This document shows positions 7,636-15,503 of a stretch of DNA of 62,099 bases, one piece after another; within the stretch, counting starts at the first letter, position 1, and the number at the start of each line of letters is the position of its first letter. Source of the DNA: Solirubrobacter ginsenosidimutans. GTDB lineage: Bacteria > Actinomycetota > Thermoleophilia > Solirubrobacterales > Solirubrobacteraceae. The notes under the pieces are model-generated. The model saw only the letters and a list, made by a program, of their open reading frames with translations, was not told the DNA's origin and searched no databases. Where the stretch lies: NCBI RefSeq assembly GCF_027587205.1, contig NZ_JAPDOD010000052.1, positions 1 through 62,099 on the forward strand, in the 5' to 3' direction. Both the position numbers and the translations under genes were made by a program.

Positions 7636-8760
7636 GTGAGCGTGGTCGTCCGTCCCGTCTCTGGCTGGCGGGACCGCCGGGAGTTCGTCGACCTCCCGTA
7701 CCGGTTGCACTCTACCTCCGGGGTTTGGGTCCCTCCGCTGCGCCTGGAGCGTCACATCTTCCTGATGCGCTCGCAGAACGCGTACTTCACGCACGGCGAC
7801 GCGCAGCTGTTCCTGGCCTGGCGCGACGGCCGCGTCGTGGGGCGCATCAGCGCCCAGTACGACGACAACTTCAACGCCTTCCACGGCAACCGCTGGGGCA
7901 TGTTCGGCTTCCTCGAGTTCGAGGACGCGGCGGACATCCTGCCGCCGATGCTCGAGGCCGCGGAGATCTGGCTGCGCGCCCACGGCCGCGACCACATGAT
8001 CGGCCCGATGGATTTCGGCATGAACGACGAGAGCGGCGTCCAGATCGAGGGCTTCGAGCGGATGCCCTTCATCAAGCAGCCGTGGCACCCGCCGTACTAC
8101 GCGGTGCGCTGCGAGGAGGCCGGGCTGGCCAAGGCGATGGACCTCTTGATGTACGAGCTGGTGATCTCAGACCGCTCGAAGATCCTGCCCGTCGTCTTCA
8201 AGCTCGCCGAGAAGGTCGAGCCGCGCCACGGGATCAAGATCCGGCGGATGAGCCGGCGCTCGCTGCGCCGCGACATGGACGCCTTCGCCGAGGTCTACAA
8301 CGAGGCCTGGAGCGAGAACTGGGGCTTCGTCCCGTACTCGGAGAAGGACCTCGACGTCTACGCGCAGGAGATGCAGCTCGTCTTCGACCGCAACTGGTAC
8401 ATGGTCGCCGAGACCGAGTCGGGCGAGACCGCGGCGATCGCGATCACGATCCCGGACATCAACCAGGTGCTGATGCGGATGCAGGGCCGGCTGCTCCCGT
8501 TCGGGTGGTGGCACTTCCTGCGCAAGGGCCGCACGATCGATCGTGTGCGGGTCGGCTTCCTCGGCGTCAAGAACGAGTTCCAGCACACGGGGGTGGCCGC
8601 GGCGCTGTACGTCGAGCACTTCGACACCGCCTCGCGGGTCCGCCAGAAATGGGGCGAGATGGGCTGGATTCTCGAGACCAATCGCAACATGAACCGCGCG
8701 ATGGAGGCCATGGGTGGCCGCGTGGTACGGCGTTTTCGGGTCTACGGGCGGGATCTTTGA
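7636..8760 (+). CDS. BcerS/YghO-like acyltransferase (candidate bacterial ceramide synthase)
   Basis: 374 residues, GNAT-related. The start SVVVRPVSGWRDRREFVDLPYRLH...GVWVPPLRLERH is typical of the YghO/BcerS family, as are HGDAQLFLAWRDGRVVGRISA, GFLEFEDAAD, GPMDFGMNDESG and the C-terminal LETNRNMNRAMEAMGGRVVRRFRVY. In Caulobacter a member of this family is the ceramide synthase that N-acylates the sphingoid base. GTG 7636 is preferred over TTG 7618 because the domain begins there; TAGGGT (7622-7627) lies 8 nt upstream as a likely -10 box. It lies next to and divergent from the SPT-like gene and just upstream of a fatty-acid hydroxylase. The acyl donor and acceptor are inferred. Confidence 0.7.
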   Translation: MSVVVRPVSGWRDRREFVDLPYRLHSTSGVWVPPLRLERHIFLMRSQNAYFTHGDAQLFLAWRDGRVVGRISAQYDDNFNAFHGNRWGMFGFLEFEDAADILPPMLEAAEIWLRAHGRDHMIGPMDFGMNDESGVQIEGFERMPFIKQPWHPPYYAVRCEEAGLAKAMDLLMYELVISDRSKILPVVFKLAEKVEPRHGIKIRRMSRRSLRRDMDAFAEVYNEAWSENWGFVPYSEKDLDVYAQEMQLVFDRNWYMVAETESGETAAIAITIPDINQVLMRMQGRLLPFGWWHFLRKGRTIDRVRVGFLGVKNEFQHTGVAAALYVEHFDTASRVRQKWGEMGWILETNRNMNRAMEAMGGRVVRRFRVYGRDL

Positions 8761-8786
8761 AGTTAGGGCAGCCTGATATGTAGGGT
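8757..8786 (+). promoter_or_regulatory. Promoter of the fatty-acid hydroxylase gene
   Basis: TTGAAG (8757-8762), an 18-bp spacer and TAGGGT (8781-8786), 6 nt before ATG 8793: a leaderless arrangement. The same GTAGGGT motif lies before the starts at 7636 and 9420. Confidence 0.5.
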
Positions 8787-8792
8787 TTAGCT

Positions 8793-9407
8793 ATGGATCG
8801 CAGCGAGTTCCTGAAGGCTTCCCCGCCGATGTTCAAATCGGGTGTGCTCGACAAGTTCACCCGCGTCCATCACCTCGTGCCGGTCGTGATCTTCCTGCCG
8901 GCGATCGCGATCCTCTTCGCGTACGGCATGAATCGCGTCGGCCTGGCGCCCGCGCTCGCCTACGCCGTCGGCGGCTACTTCCTGTGGACGCTCGCCGAAT
9001 ACTGGATCCACCGCGTCATCTTCCACTTCGAGCCCGAGGACGGATTCGGGGCGCGCCTGCACTGGATGGTCCACGGCGTCCACCACGACCACCCGAACGA
9101 CCCGCTGCGGCTCGTCATGCCGCCCGCCGCCTCGGTCCCGCTCGCGCTGTTCTTCTACGCGCTGTTCTGGCTCGTGCTCGGCGCCGACCGCGCGTTCGCG
9201 TTCGGCGCCGGCTTCCTCGCGGGCTACCTGGCCTACGACATGATCCACTACGCGCTGCACCACTACACCCCGCGGACCCGCGTCGGCCGCTGGCTGCGCG
9301 AGCTGCACATGCGCCATCACTTCCAGGACGACGAGCGCGGCTTCGGGATCAGCGCGCCCTACTGGGATCGCGTGTTCGGCACCATGCACGTCCGGCGGGG
9401 GCGGTAG
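8793..9407 (+). CDS. Fatty-acid hydroxylase superfamily protein (Scs7/FA2H-like)
   Basis: 204 residues with about four membrane helices and the full set of di-iron histidine boxes: HRVIFHFE, HWMVHGVHHDHPND, HYALHHY and HMRHHFQD. The spacing and the short length resemble the catalytic domain of Scs7/FA2H, which 2-hydroxylates the fatty acid of sphingolipids, rather than that of the longer sterol desaturases. The yeast enzyme carries an N-terminal cytochrome b5 domain, which is absent here. It follows the BcerS-like gene after 32 bp and suggests an alpha-hydroxylated ceramide product. Its own leaderless promoter is visible. Confidence 0.8.
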   Translation: MDRSEFLKASPPMFKSGVLDKFTRVHHLVPVVIFLPAIAILFAYGMNRVGLAPALAYAVGGYFLWTLAEYWIHRVIFHFEPEDGFGARLHWMVHGVHHDHPNDPLRLVMPPAASVPLALFFYALFWLVLGADRAFAFGAGFLAGYLAYDMIHYALHHYTPRTRVGRWLRELHMRHHFQDDERGFGISAPYWDRVFGTMHVRRGR

Positions 9408-9419
9408 GGTCTGTAGTTC

Positions 9420-9707
9420 GTGGGAGCTGACGAAGCAGAAGAGATCCAGGACGTCGAAGTCGTCGACGGCCTCCCGGTCGTGACCGAGGCCGGCGTCCTC
9501 GAGGAACGCCCCACCGCCGTCGTTTCGGCGGCCCAGGCGACGGCGCTGGCCTGTACCGGCTTCGTGGCCGGCGCGGCGACGATCGCCGTCGTCTCGCGCC
9601 ACCGCACCAAGAAGGCCTTGAAGAAGAGCAAGCGGTCGGGTCCGATCGGCGAGATCGTCTCCTCGCGCTCGTTCCTGGTCGACGTCCACCTCCTGCGGCG
9701 AGATTGA
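9420..9707 (+). CDS. Hypothetical small protein with one hydrophobic helix
   Basis: 95 residues. An acidic N-terminus (EAEEIQDVEVVDGLPVVTE) is followed by one hydrophobic stretch (ATALACTGFVAGAATIAVVS) and a basic segment (RHRTKKALKKSKR). I recognise no family. GTG 9420 is preceded by TAGGGT at 9405-9410, which overlaps the stop of the hydroxylase gene. It overlaps the next gene by 4 bp. Confidence 0.55.
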   Translation: MGADEAEEIQDVEVVDGLPVVTEAGVLEERPTAVVSAAQATALACTGFVAGAATIAVVSRHRTKKALKKSKRSGPIGEIVSSRSFLVDVHLLRRD

Positions 9708-10690
9708 GCCGTCCGGGGCGGGCTGAAGGCTCCGTCCTGGTCCGGGAGGTCGTCCGGCCGCGGTGGGCTCCGTACCGGCTGGGCCCGCCCTCGCTGGACG
9801 GTCTGACGCGCCGACGCGGGAACGGGCTCGTCCGCCTGCTGCACGTCGGCGACGAGCCGGTCGTGGTCGCGGTCGCGGGCACGGTGTTCGCCGCGCGGGC
9901 GGTTTCGGAGTCAGCGGCGCGCGCCGGGATCGAGCGGATGCGCTTCGCCACCGGGATCGACGACGACGTCACCGACTTCCACGTCCGCTTCCGCGACGAT
10001 CCGGTCATCGGCCGCGCGGTCCGTGCCTACCCGTGGCTGCGCGTGCGCCGCAACCCGGATCCGTGGGAGACCCTGATGTGGTCGATCACCGAGCAGCTGA
10101 TCGACATGCCCCGCGCGACCGCGATCCAGCGCCGCATGATCGGCCGCTTCGGCCGCAGCTGGGAGGGTCTGCGCGACTCGCCCTCCGCCGCGACGATCGC
10201 GGCGTGCGCGCCGGCTGAGCTCGAGGCGTGCGGCCTGCACGCGAAACGCGCGATCGCGATGATCCGGGCCGCGCGGGAAATGGTCGCGGGGCGGGTGGCG
10301 TTGGCGCGCGGAGGCGGAGCGGGGGGCGGCGCGGTCGCGACCGCGCGCGATGACGTGCTCGCCTCGCTGCGTGCCGACGCGGACTTCGCACGGCTGCTCG
10401 CGATCCCCGAGATCGGGCCGTGGACGGTCGAGATGGTCGCGCTGCACGGGCTCGGGCGGCTCGACGTCGTGCCCGCCGGCGACCTCGGGTACCTCAAGCT
10501 CGTCGGGCGGCTCGCGACCGGGCGCCCGAAGGCGATCGCCGACGAGGCCGAGGTGCGCGGGTTCTTCGCTCCCTACGCGCCCTGGGCCGGCCTCGCCGCG
10601 AGTTACCTCATCCGCGCGCGGACGATCCCAGGCCCTCCCCAGGCAGGAACTCGTTGGTCAGCGGCGGCGCCTCGGAAGGCGGCCGCTTGA
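9704..10690 (+). CDS. DNA-3-methyladenine glycosylase II-like (AlkA, HhH-GPD)
   Basis: 328 residues. After an AlkA-type N-terminal domain comes the HhH-GPD region: NPDPWETLMWSITEQLIDMPRATAIQRRMI, ELEACGLHAKRAIAMIRAA, then LLAIPEIGPWTVEMVALHGLG (the helix-hairpin-helix) and VVPAGDLGYLKLV with the catalytic aspartate near residue 260. It should excise alkylated bases in base-excision repair. TTG 9704 overlaps the previous stop. The tail after YLIRAR is not typical of the family and overlaps 83 bp of the converging substrate-binding-protein gene. Confidence 0.8.
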   Translation: MSRPGRAEGSVLVREVVRPRWAPYRLGPPSLDGLTRRRGNGLVRLLHVGDEPVVVAVAGTVFAARAVSESAARAGIERMRFATGIDDDVTDFHVRFRDDPVIGRAVRAYPWLRVRRNPDPWETLMWSITEQLIDMPRATAIQRRMIGRFGRSWEGLRDSPSAATIAACAPAELEACGLHAKRAIAMIRAAREMVAGRVALARGGGAGGGAVATARDDVLASLRADADFARLLAIPEIGPWTVEMVALHGLGRLDVVPAGDLGYLKLVGRLATGRPKAIADEAEVRGFFAPYAPWAGLAASYLIRARTIPGPPQAGTRWSAAAPRKAAA

Positions 10691-11627
10691 GCAGGTCGTT
10701 CTTGCGCATCCAGCGCTCGTAGTTGGCCCAGTCGACCGGTTCCATCCAGCCCCACGGCTCATCGGGCTTCGGGAAGAAGGTCGGGAGGGTCGCCCGGACC
10801 TGGGCCTCGGTGAGCGTGCGGTCAAGGCCCTTGTCGGCCTTCAGCAGCGCGTCGACGCCCGCCGCCGGGTTCTCCCGCACGAGCCGGTGTCCGGCGGCCG
10901 TCGCGGTGATGAAGCGCCGCAGCCGCGAGGCGCCCGCCTCGTCCAAGGACTCGCGCTTGGCCACCATGATCAGCTCGTCGTAGGTCGGCACGCCGAGGGT
11001 CTCCATGCGCAGGATCACCGGCTTGCGCGGCGCGAGCTGCACGCCCTCCACGTTCCAGTAGGCGCCGAGGGTGGCGTCGACCTTCTTGGACACCATCGCC
11101 GGGACGAGGTTGAAGCCCACGCTGGTGGTCTTCACCGTGCTCGGGTCGACGCCCGCCGCCTCCAGGATCGTCTTCAGATAGGCGGTCTGGTACGCGATGC
11201 CCGCGGTGCCGACGTGCTTGCCGGCCAGGTCTTTGACCGTTTTGACGCCTGAGCTCGGCAGCGCCATCAGCGAGGTCAGCGGGGCCTGCACGAGCGCGCC
11301 GACGGCGACGAGGTTCTCGGCGCCCTGGTCGCGCGCGAGCAGCAGCTCGGGCTCGTAGGAGATCGCCAGGTCCGCCTTGCCGGCGCGCAACAGCTTCAGC
11401 GGCGACGCCGCGTCCGGCGGCGTGACGAACTTCACGTCGAGCCCCGCCTTGGCGTAGAGCCCCGTCTCCTTGGCGGCGAACATGCCCGCGTGGTCGGCGT
11501 TGGGGACGTAGTCGAGCATCACCGTGAACGGCTCCTGCGGCGGCAACGCGTTCCCGCTCGGCTCCGCCTTCTCACCGCAGCCCGCGACGAGGACGAGCAT
11601 CAAGACTCCACACAGCAAACGCTTCAC
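10608..11627 (-). CDS. thiY: Thiamine-precursor ABC transporter, substrate-binding lipoprotein (ThiY-like)
   Basis: 339 residues. A lipoprotein signal ends at LVAGC (Cys 17). The body is an NMT1/THI5-like binding protein: FTVMLDYVPNADHAGMFAAKETGLYAKAGLDVKFV, DLAISYEPELLLAR, and KTVKDLAGKHVGTAGIAYQTAYLKTIL. This family binds pyrimidine precursors of thiamine. The TPP riboswitch upstream of the operon supports that ligand over riboflavin, alkanesulfonate or taurine. It is the last gene of the three-gene operon and overlaps the permease gene by 4 bp. Confidence 0.85.
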   Translation of the reverse strand: MKRLLCGVLMLVLVAGCGEKAEPSGNALPPQEPFTVMLDYVPNADHAGMFAAKETGLYAKAGLDVKFVTPPDAASPLKLLRAGKADLAISYEPELLLARDQGAENLVAVGALVQAPLTSLMALPSSGVKTVKDLAGKHVGTAGIAYQTAYLKTILEAAGVDPSTVKTTSVGFNLVPAMVSKKVDATLGAYWNVEGVQLAPRKPVILRMETLGVPTYDELIMVAKRESLDEAGASRLRRFITATAAGHRLVRENPAAGVDALLKADKGLDRTLTEAQVRATLPTFFPKPDEPWGWMEPVDWANYERWMRKNDLLKRPPSEAPPLTNEFLPGEGLGSSARG

Positions 11628-12415
11628 GACCGCGGCCCCCAGGTGATGACGCGGCGCTCAAGCCACGCGAACAAGACGTACAAAGCAAGTGCCTCCGCCA
11701 TCAGGAGCGCCGTCGCGGCGAACGCGCGCGCGGTCTCGAGCTGGCTGTTGGCGGTGACGAGCAGGTGGCCGAGCCCCGAGTCCGAGCCCGACCACTCGGC
11801 GAGCACCGCGCCGATGACCGCGATCGCCGCCGCGACCTTCATCCCCGTGAACGCCGCCGGCAGCGCCGAGGGCGCCTCGAGCAGCCGCAGCCGCTGCCAG
11901 CGCGTCGCGTCCAGCGAGCGCAGCACCTTGCGGGCGTCGGGGTCGGAGTCGCGCAGCCCGTCGGCCAGCGCGACCGTCACGGGGAAGAAGCAGATCAGCG
12001 CGATGATGAGGATCTTCGGCGCGAGGCCGAAGCCGAGGATGAGCACGATCAGCGGCGCGACGACCGGGATCGGCACGGCCTGCGAGCCGACCACGAGCGG
12101 CCGCAGCGACCGGTCCACCCACGGCACGAGGTGCATCGCGACCGCGAGCGCCGCGCCGAGGACCAGCGCGGCGGCGAGGCCGATGACGACCTCCCACGTG
12201 GTCGTCAGCAAGTCGGGTGCGAGCAGCGAACGGTCCTCCCACAGCGACTGCGCGACCTGCGTCGGCGCGGGCAGCAGCAGCGCGTCGACCCACCCGACGC
12301 GCACCACGAGCTCCCACACGGCGAGGAGCGCCACGAGGACGGCGACGGGCGCGGCGACGCGACGAGTGAAAGGTTGATCGGGCTGTGCCCGACGAAGTTG
12401 ACGTTCGCCGGTCAT
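11624..12415 (-). CDS. thiX: Thiamine-precursor ABC transporter, permease (ThiX-like)
   Basis: 263 residues, about six membrane helices of the SsuC/ThiX type. The ABC-coupling (EAA) loop is visible as ALADGLRDSDPDARKVLRSLDATRWQRLRLLEAPSALPAAFTGMK. The N-terminus (TGERQLRRAQPDQPFTRR) is cytoplasmic. It overlaps both neighbours by 4 bp, so the three proteins are translationally coupled and should form one importer in the inner membrane. Confidence 0.85.
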   Translation of the reverse strand: MTGERQLRRAQPDQPFTRRVAAPVAVLVALLAVWELVVRVGWVDALLLPAPTQVAQSLWEDRSLLAPDLLTTTWEVVIGLAAALVLGAALAVAMHLVPWVDRSLRPLVVGSQAVPIPVVAPLIVLILGFGLAPKILIIALICFFPVTVALADGLRDSDPDARKVLRSLDATRWQRLRLLEAPSALPAAFTGMKVAAAIAVIGAVLAEWSGSDSGLGHLLVTANSQLETARAFAATALLMAEALALYVLFAWLERRVITWGPRS

Positions 12416-13164
12416 CCGTCGACCCCGAGCGCCTTCAGCGCGCGCTCACGCAGCTCGACTACGGCGGCGTCGGTCCGCACCCGCGGACGCGCGAGCGCCA
12501 CGTCGAGCTCGAGCACGACCCGCCCCGGACGCGGCGAGAGCAGCACGATCCGGTCCGCGAGCAGGGCCGCCTCTTCGACGTCGTGCGTGACGAGCAGGAC
12601 GGTTCGCGGCTCCCGCGCCAGCGCAAGCCCCAGCCACGTCTGCGCCTGCGCGCGGGTCAGGGCGTCCAGCGACGCGAACGGCTCGTCGAGGCAGAGCAGC
12701 GGCCGCCCGGCCAGCAGCGTGCGGATGAAGGCGACGCGCTGGCGCATCCCGCCGCTCAAGGCGGCTGGGCGCGCTCGCTCGAAGCCGTCGAGCCCGAACG
12801 CGGCGAAATGCGCGTGGGCCGCGGCGCGGGCGGTGGCGCGGGAATCACCCGCGACCCGGCGCGCCAGCGCCGCGTTGTCCAGCGCCGACAGCCACGGCAG
12901 CAGCCCGTCGCGCTGCGGCATCAGCGCCGCCGGCGGAGCATCGACCGAGCCCGCGTCCGGCGCGGTCAACCCGCACACCAACTCCAGCAGCGTCGACTTC
13001 CCGCACCCGCTCGGCCCCACGACGGCCACGAGCTCACCCGGGCGCACGCGAAGGTCCACGCCGTCGAGCGCCACGACGTCACCGAACGCCTTGCGGACGC
13101 CCGTCAACGCCACACCGCTCACGTAAGGAGGCTCCATAGCTGGAGCCTCGACCTCGGTCACCAT
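12412..13164 (-). CDS. thiZ: Thiamine-precursor ABC transporter, ATPase (ThiZ-like)
   Basis: 250 residues with all nucleotide-binding motifs: Walker A GPSGCGKST, Q-loop LMPQRDGLLPW, signature LSGGMRQRVA, Walker B LLCLDEPFASLD, and H-loop LVTHDVEEA. The family is the SsuB/TauB/ThiZ group. ATG 13164 is used because the GGAGGGA that closes the TPP aptamer ends 4 nt before it and would be its ribosome site. It is the first gene of the operon, so the riboswitch should control all three genes. Confidence 0.88.
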   Translation of the reverse strand: MVTEVEAPAMEPPYVSGVALTGVRKAFGDVVALDGVDLRVRPGELVAVVGPSGCGKSTLLELVCGLTAPDAGSVDAPPAALMPQRDGLLPWLSALDNAALARRVAGDSRATARAAAHAHFAAFGLDGFERARPAALSGGMRQRVAFIRTLLAGRPLLCLDEPFASLDALTRAQAQTWLGLALAREPRTVLLVTHDVEEAALLADRIVLLSPRPGRVVLELDVALARPRVRTDAAVVELRERALKALGVDG

Positions 13165-13165
13165 A

Positions 13166-13303
13166 CGCTCCCTCCGCGGGCATTACCCCACAGGTTCGAA
13201 GGGTCAGCGCCGGAGCGGGGCGCTATCTCAGCCGGGCGTGCCTCCCAGCCCCCCTGTTTTCACAGTTCGCTGACAGCGTACCCGCCCCACCGCGGAGGGA
13301 GCG
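13166..13303. repeat. Perfect 14-bp inverted repeat enclosing the TPP riboswitch
   Basis: CGCTCCCTCCGCGG at 13166-13179 and its exact complement CCGCGGAGGGAGCG at 13290-13303, 110 bp apart. The right arm, transcribed first on the minus strand, can pair with all of GGAGGGAGCG and with the 3' strand of the aptamer. That pairing excludes the ligand-bound fold and hides the ribosome site. Confidence 0.85.
13168..13256 (-). promoter_or_regulatory. TPP riboswitch (THI element)
   Basis: On the minus strand the conserved pieces occur in order: GGCTGAGAT, an optional hairpin AGCGCC/GGCGCT, GACCCTTCGAACCTG, then GGGTAATGCCCGCGGAGGGA. These are the hallmarks of the TPP aptamer. The final GGAGGGA is the only ribosome-site-like sequence before the thiZ ATG, so ligand binding should hide it and block translation (a translational OFF switch). 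A small CTGT-GAAA-ACAG hairpin precedes the aptamer. Confidence 0.92.
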
Positions 13304-13314
13304 ATTGGTGATCG

Positions 13315-14259
13315 TTACGGGGTGGTGGAGAAGACGCCTTCGCGCTCGAAGTCGAACACGGTGTCGTTGACGCGCAGGCCGTCGATGGCGCCCGACCAGG
13401 CGTTGTCCCGGCCCTTGCTGACCATGACGCTGAGGATCGTGGCCGGATCGCCGGCTCGGTCCAGGTACGTCTGGACCTGATCCCACGTGCAGCTCGCGGT
13501 GTTCAGCGAGCATGTCGTGTTGTTCCACTTGTTGCCGCTCAGACCCCAGGTGCCGGTCTTGGTGGCGTCGATGTAGCCGCTCCAATCGTTGGACTTCGAG
13601 TTGTCCGCCGGGACGTAGACCAGCGAGGCGTAGGTCTCGGCGGGCAGGTCGTCGGAGTTCGGGTTGATCTCGAAGATGATGCTCGGCATGTTCTTCGCAG
13701 CGCCGGGCTTGCCGTTCTCACCCGTGGTGAAGATGTTGAAGCCGACCTGCTTGACGTTGTGGAGCAGGCCGCCGGCGACGGAGTCGACGTCGTCGCCGAA
13801 CGCCACCTTGTCCGTCGACGCGCCGACCGTGAGGTTGAGCGAGCCGGTGCCATAGGGCGGCTTGAGCGGGCCGGTGCGCAGGATCGCGCTCGCGGAGCCG
13901 ATCGTGTTGCGGTTCATCAGGCCCCAGTTGGCCAGCGCGTCCCGGCCGGGCGACGGCTGCACCGTCGTGCCGGGAGCGCCGTCGGCGCCCGCGGCACCCG
14001 TGGCGCCGGTCGCGCCCGTGGCGCCGGTCGGGCCCGTCGCGCCCGCCGGGCTGACGGTGCCGGCCAGCTTGACGACCTTCTGCGTGGCCGGAGTAAGTCG
14101 ATCGAGGGCGATCGTGCCCTTCTTGATGTCCTTGCTCTGGATCGTGCCGTCCTTGATCTTCGCGGACGTGATCAGCGCGCCGGCGGTGGCGCTGCCGCTC
14201 ATCGCCAACACGATCGCGATCGAACCCAGTACTACCCCTGGACTGAGGTGTTTGCGCAT
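13315..14259 (-). CDS. Secreted collagen-like repeat protein
   Basis: 314 residues. A signal peptide (MRKHLSPGVVLGSIAIVLAMSG) is followed by SAKIKDGTIQSKDIKKGTI, a segment that recurs at the start of secreted Solirubrobacterales proteins. Next is a short G-x-y run (AGATGPTGATGATGATGAAGADGAPG, about residues 72-97), then a beta-rich domain of about 200 residues with a CSLNTASC loop. The collagen-like run is short. Likely a surface or extracellular protein; the ligand is unknown. It runs towards the thi operon on the same strand, 150 bp upstream of it. Confidence 0.75.
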   Translation of the reverse strand: MRKHLSPGVVLGSIAIVLAMSGSATAGALITSAKIKDGTIQSKDIKKGTIALDRLTPATQKVVKLAGTVSPAGATGPTGATGATGATGAAGADGAPGTTVQPSPGRDALANWGLMNRNTIGSASAILRTGPLKPPYGTGSLNLTVGASTDKVAFGDDVDSVAGGLLHNVKQVGFNIFTTGENGKPGAAKNMPSIIFEINPNSDDLPAETYASLVYVPADNSKSNDWSGYIDATKTGTWGLSGNKWNNTTCSLNTASCTWDQVQTYLDRAGDPATILSVMVSKGRDNAWSGAIDGLRVNDTVFDFEREGVFSTTP

Positions 14260-14390
14260 TCGTTCCTCCCGAACTTTTGCGAACTACTAGACGGCGGGGC
14301 ACCGTAGCGGGGCATTCCTGATCGGTAAGCGGACTTGAGCGAATTCAACGGATGTATGAGGCGAGTTCGCGGGTACCTTGCGAGGCCTGT

Positions 14391-15503
14391 ATGAATTGGG
14401 ACGCTGAAGGTCTGCTGGACGGCCTCGAGGACGACACCGCGCGCGCTGCCCGGCGCCGTCTGCTCGACGAACTGCATTCCGGCGGTATGGGTCTGGAGGA
14501 GCTGCGCCGGACCGTCGCCGAGGACAAGCTCGTGCTCGCCCCCGTCGCCCGCGCGCTCAGCTCCGAGCCCCGCTACACGGCGCGGGAGATCGCGGAGAGA
14601 GCCGGCGTGGACCTCGACTTCCTCATCGCCAGCCGGCGCGCGCTCGGCCTTCCGTCAGCAGGCCCGGACGAGCGCGTCTACGGCGAGAAGGACCTCGAGG
14701 CGACGCGGCTCGGCACGCTGCACCGCCAAGCCGGCTTCGACGACGAGGACGCGCTCGAGGTCGCCCGCGTACTCGGCCAGGGGATGGCCCGCTACGCCGA
14801 GTCCACACGCGCGCTCGTCGCCAGGACGTTCATCGAGCCCGGGCTGGACGAGTACGAGCTCGCGCACCGCTACCGCGTCGCCGCCGAGCAGCTCATGCCG
14901 CTCGCCGGCCCCTGGCTCGAGCACGTCTTCGCGCTCCACCTCCAGCAGGTGCTGCGCAGCGACGCGCTGACGCAGGAGCAGCGGCGGGCGGGCAAGCTCG
15001 ACGACACGCAGCAGGCGGTGATCGCCTTCGCGGACCTGGTCGGCTTCACCGAGCTGGGCGAGAGCGTGCCGGTCGAGGAGCTCGGGAGCGTGGCCGGCCG
15101 GCTCTCGCAACTCGCGGGCGACGCGCTCGAGCCGCCGGTGCGGCTCGTGAAGCTGATCGGCGACGCGGTGATGCTCGTCTCCCCGGAGCCTGAGCCGATG
15201 CTCGACGTGACGTTGCGCCTGGTCGAGCTTGCCGCGCAGGACGAGGCCGTCCCGCCGCTGCGGGCGGGCATCGCGTCCGGGCAGGCCGTGCACCGCTGGG
15301 GCGACTGGTTCGGCACGCCGGTCAACCTCGCCAGCCGCCTCACGACCCGCGCGCGGCCGTCGACCGTGCTCGTCGCCGAGGAGGTCCGCGACGCGGTCGA
15401 CGGCGGCTACGCCTTCTCCGACGCCGGTCGCAAGAAGCTCAAGGGCTTCTCGGCGCCGGTCCGCGCCTACCGGGCTAGAAGGTCCGGCGATGCAGCGCCA
15501 TGA
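14391..15503 (+). CDS. Class III adenylate cyclase, Rv1264-like with N-terminal regulatory domain
   Basis: 370 residues, similar over its length to the mycobacterial pH-sensing cyclase Rv1264. The N-terminal half (GLLDGLEDDTARAARRRLLDELHSGGMGLEELRR, RYTAREIAERAGVDLDFLIASRRALGLP) is the regulatory domain. The catalytic half has AFADLVGFTELGE (metal Asp), VKLIGDAVMLV (substrate Lys and second Asp) and TPVNLASRLTT (transition-state Asn and Arg), so activity is expected. ATG 14391 (MNWDAEGLLDGL) fits family starts better than ATG 14352, 39 bp upstream. Soluble, no membrane segment. Its end overlaps the converging gene by 29 bp. Confidence 0.88.
   Translation: MNWDAEGLLDGLEDDTARAARRRLLDELHSGGMGLEELRRTVAEDKLVLAPVARALSSEPRYTAREIAERAGVDLDFLIASRRALGLPSAGPDERVYGEKDLEATRLGTLHRQAGFDDEDALEVARVLGQGMARYAESTRALVARTFIEPGLDEYELAHRYRVAAEQLMPLAGPWLEHVFALHLQQVLRSDALTQEQRRAGKLDDTQQAVIAFADLVGFTELGESVPVEELGSVAGRLSQLAGDALEPPVRLVKLIGDAVMLVSPEPEPMLDVTLRLVELAAQDEAVPPLRAGIASGQAVHRWGDWFGTPVNLASRLTTRARPSTVLVAEEVRDAVDGGYAFSDAGRKKLKGFSAPVRAYRARRSGDAAP

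Noticed and set aside
12396..12409. 14-mer AGTTGACGTTCGCC also found at the right end of the inverted-repeat element (26221-26234)
   Set aside because: It lies inside permease coding sequence with no other similarity around it; some identical 14-mers are expected by chance in 62 kb of biased sequence.
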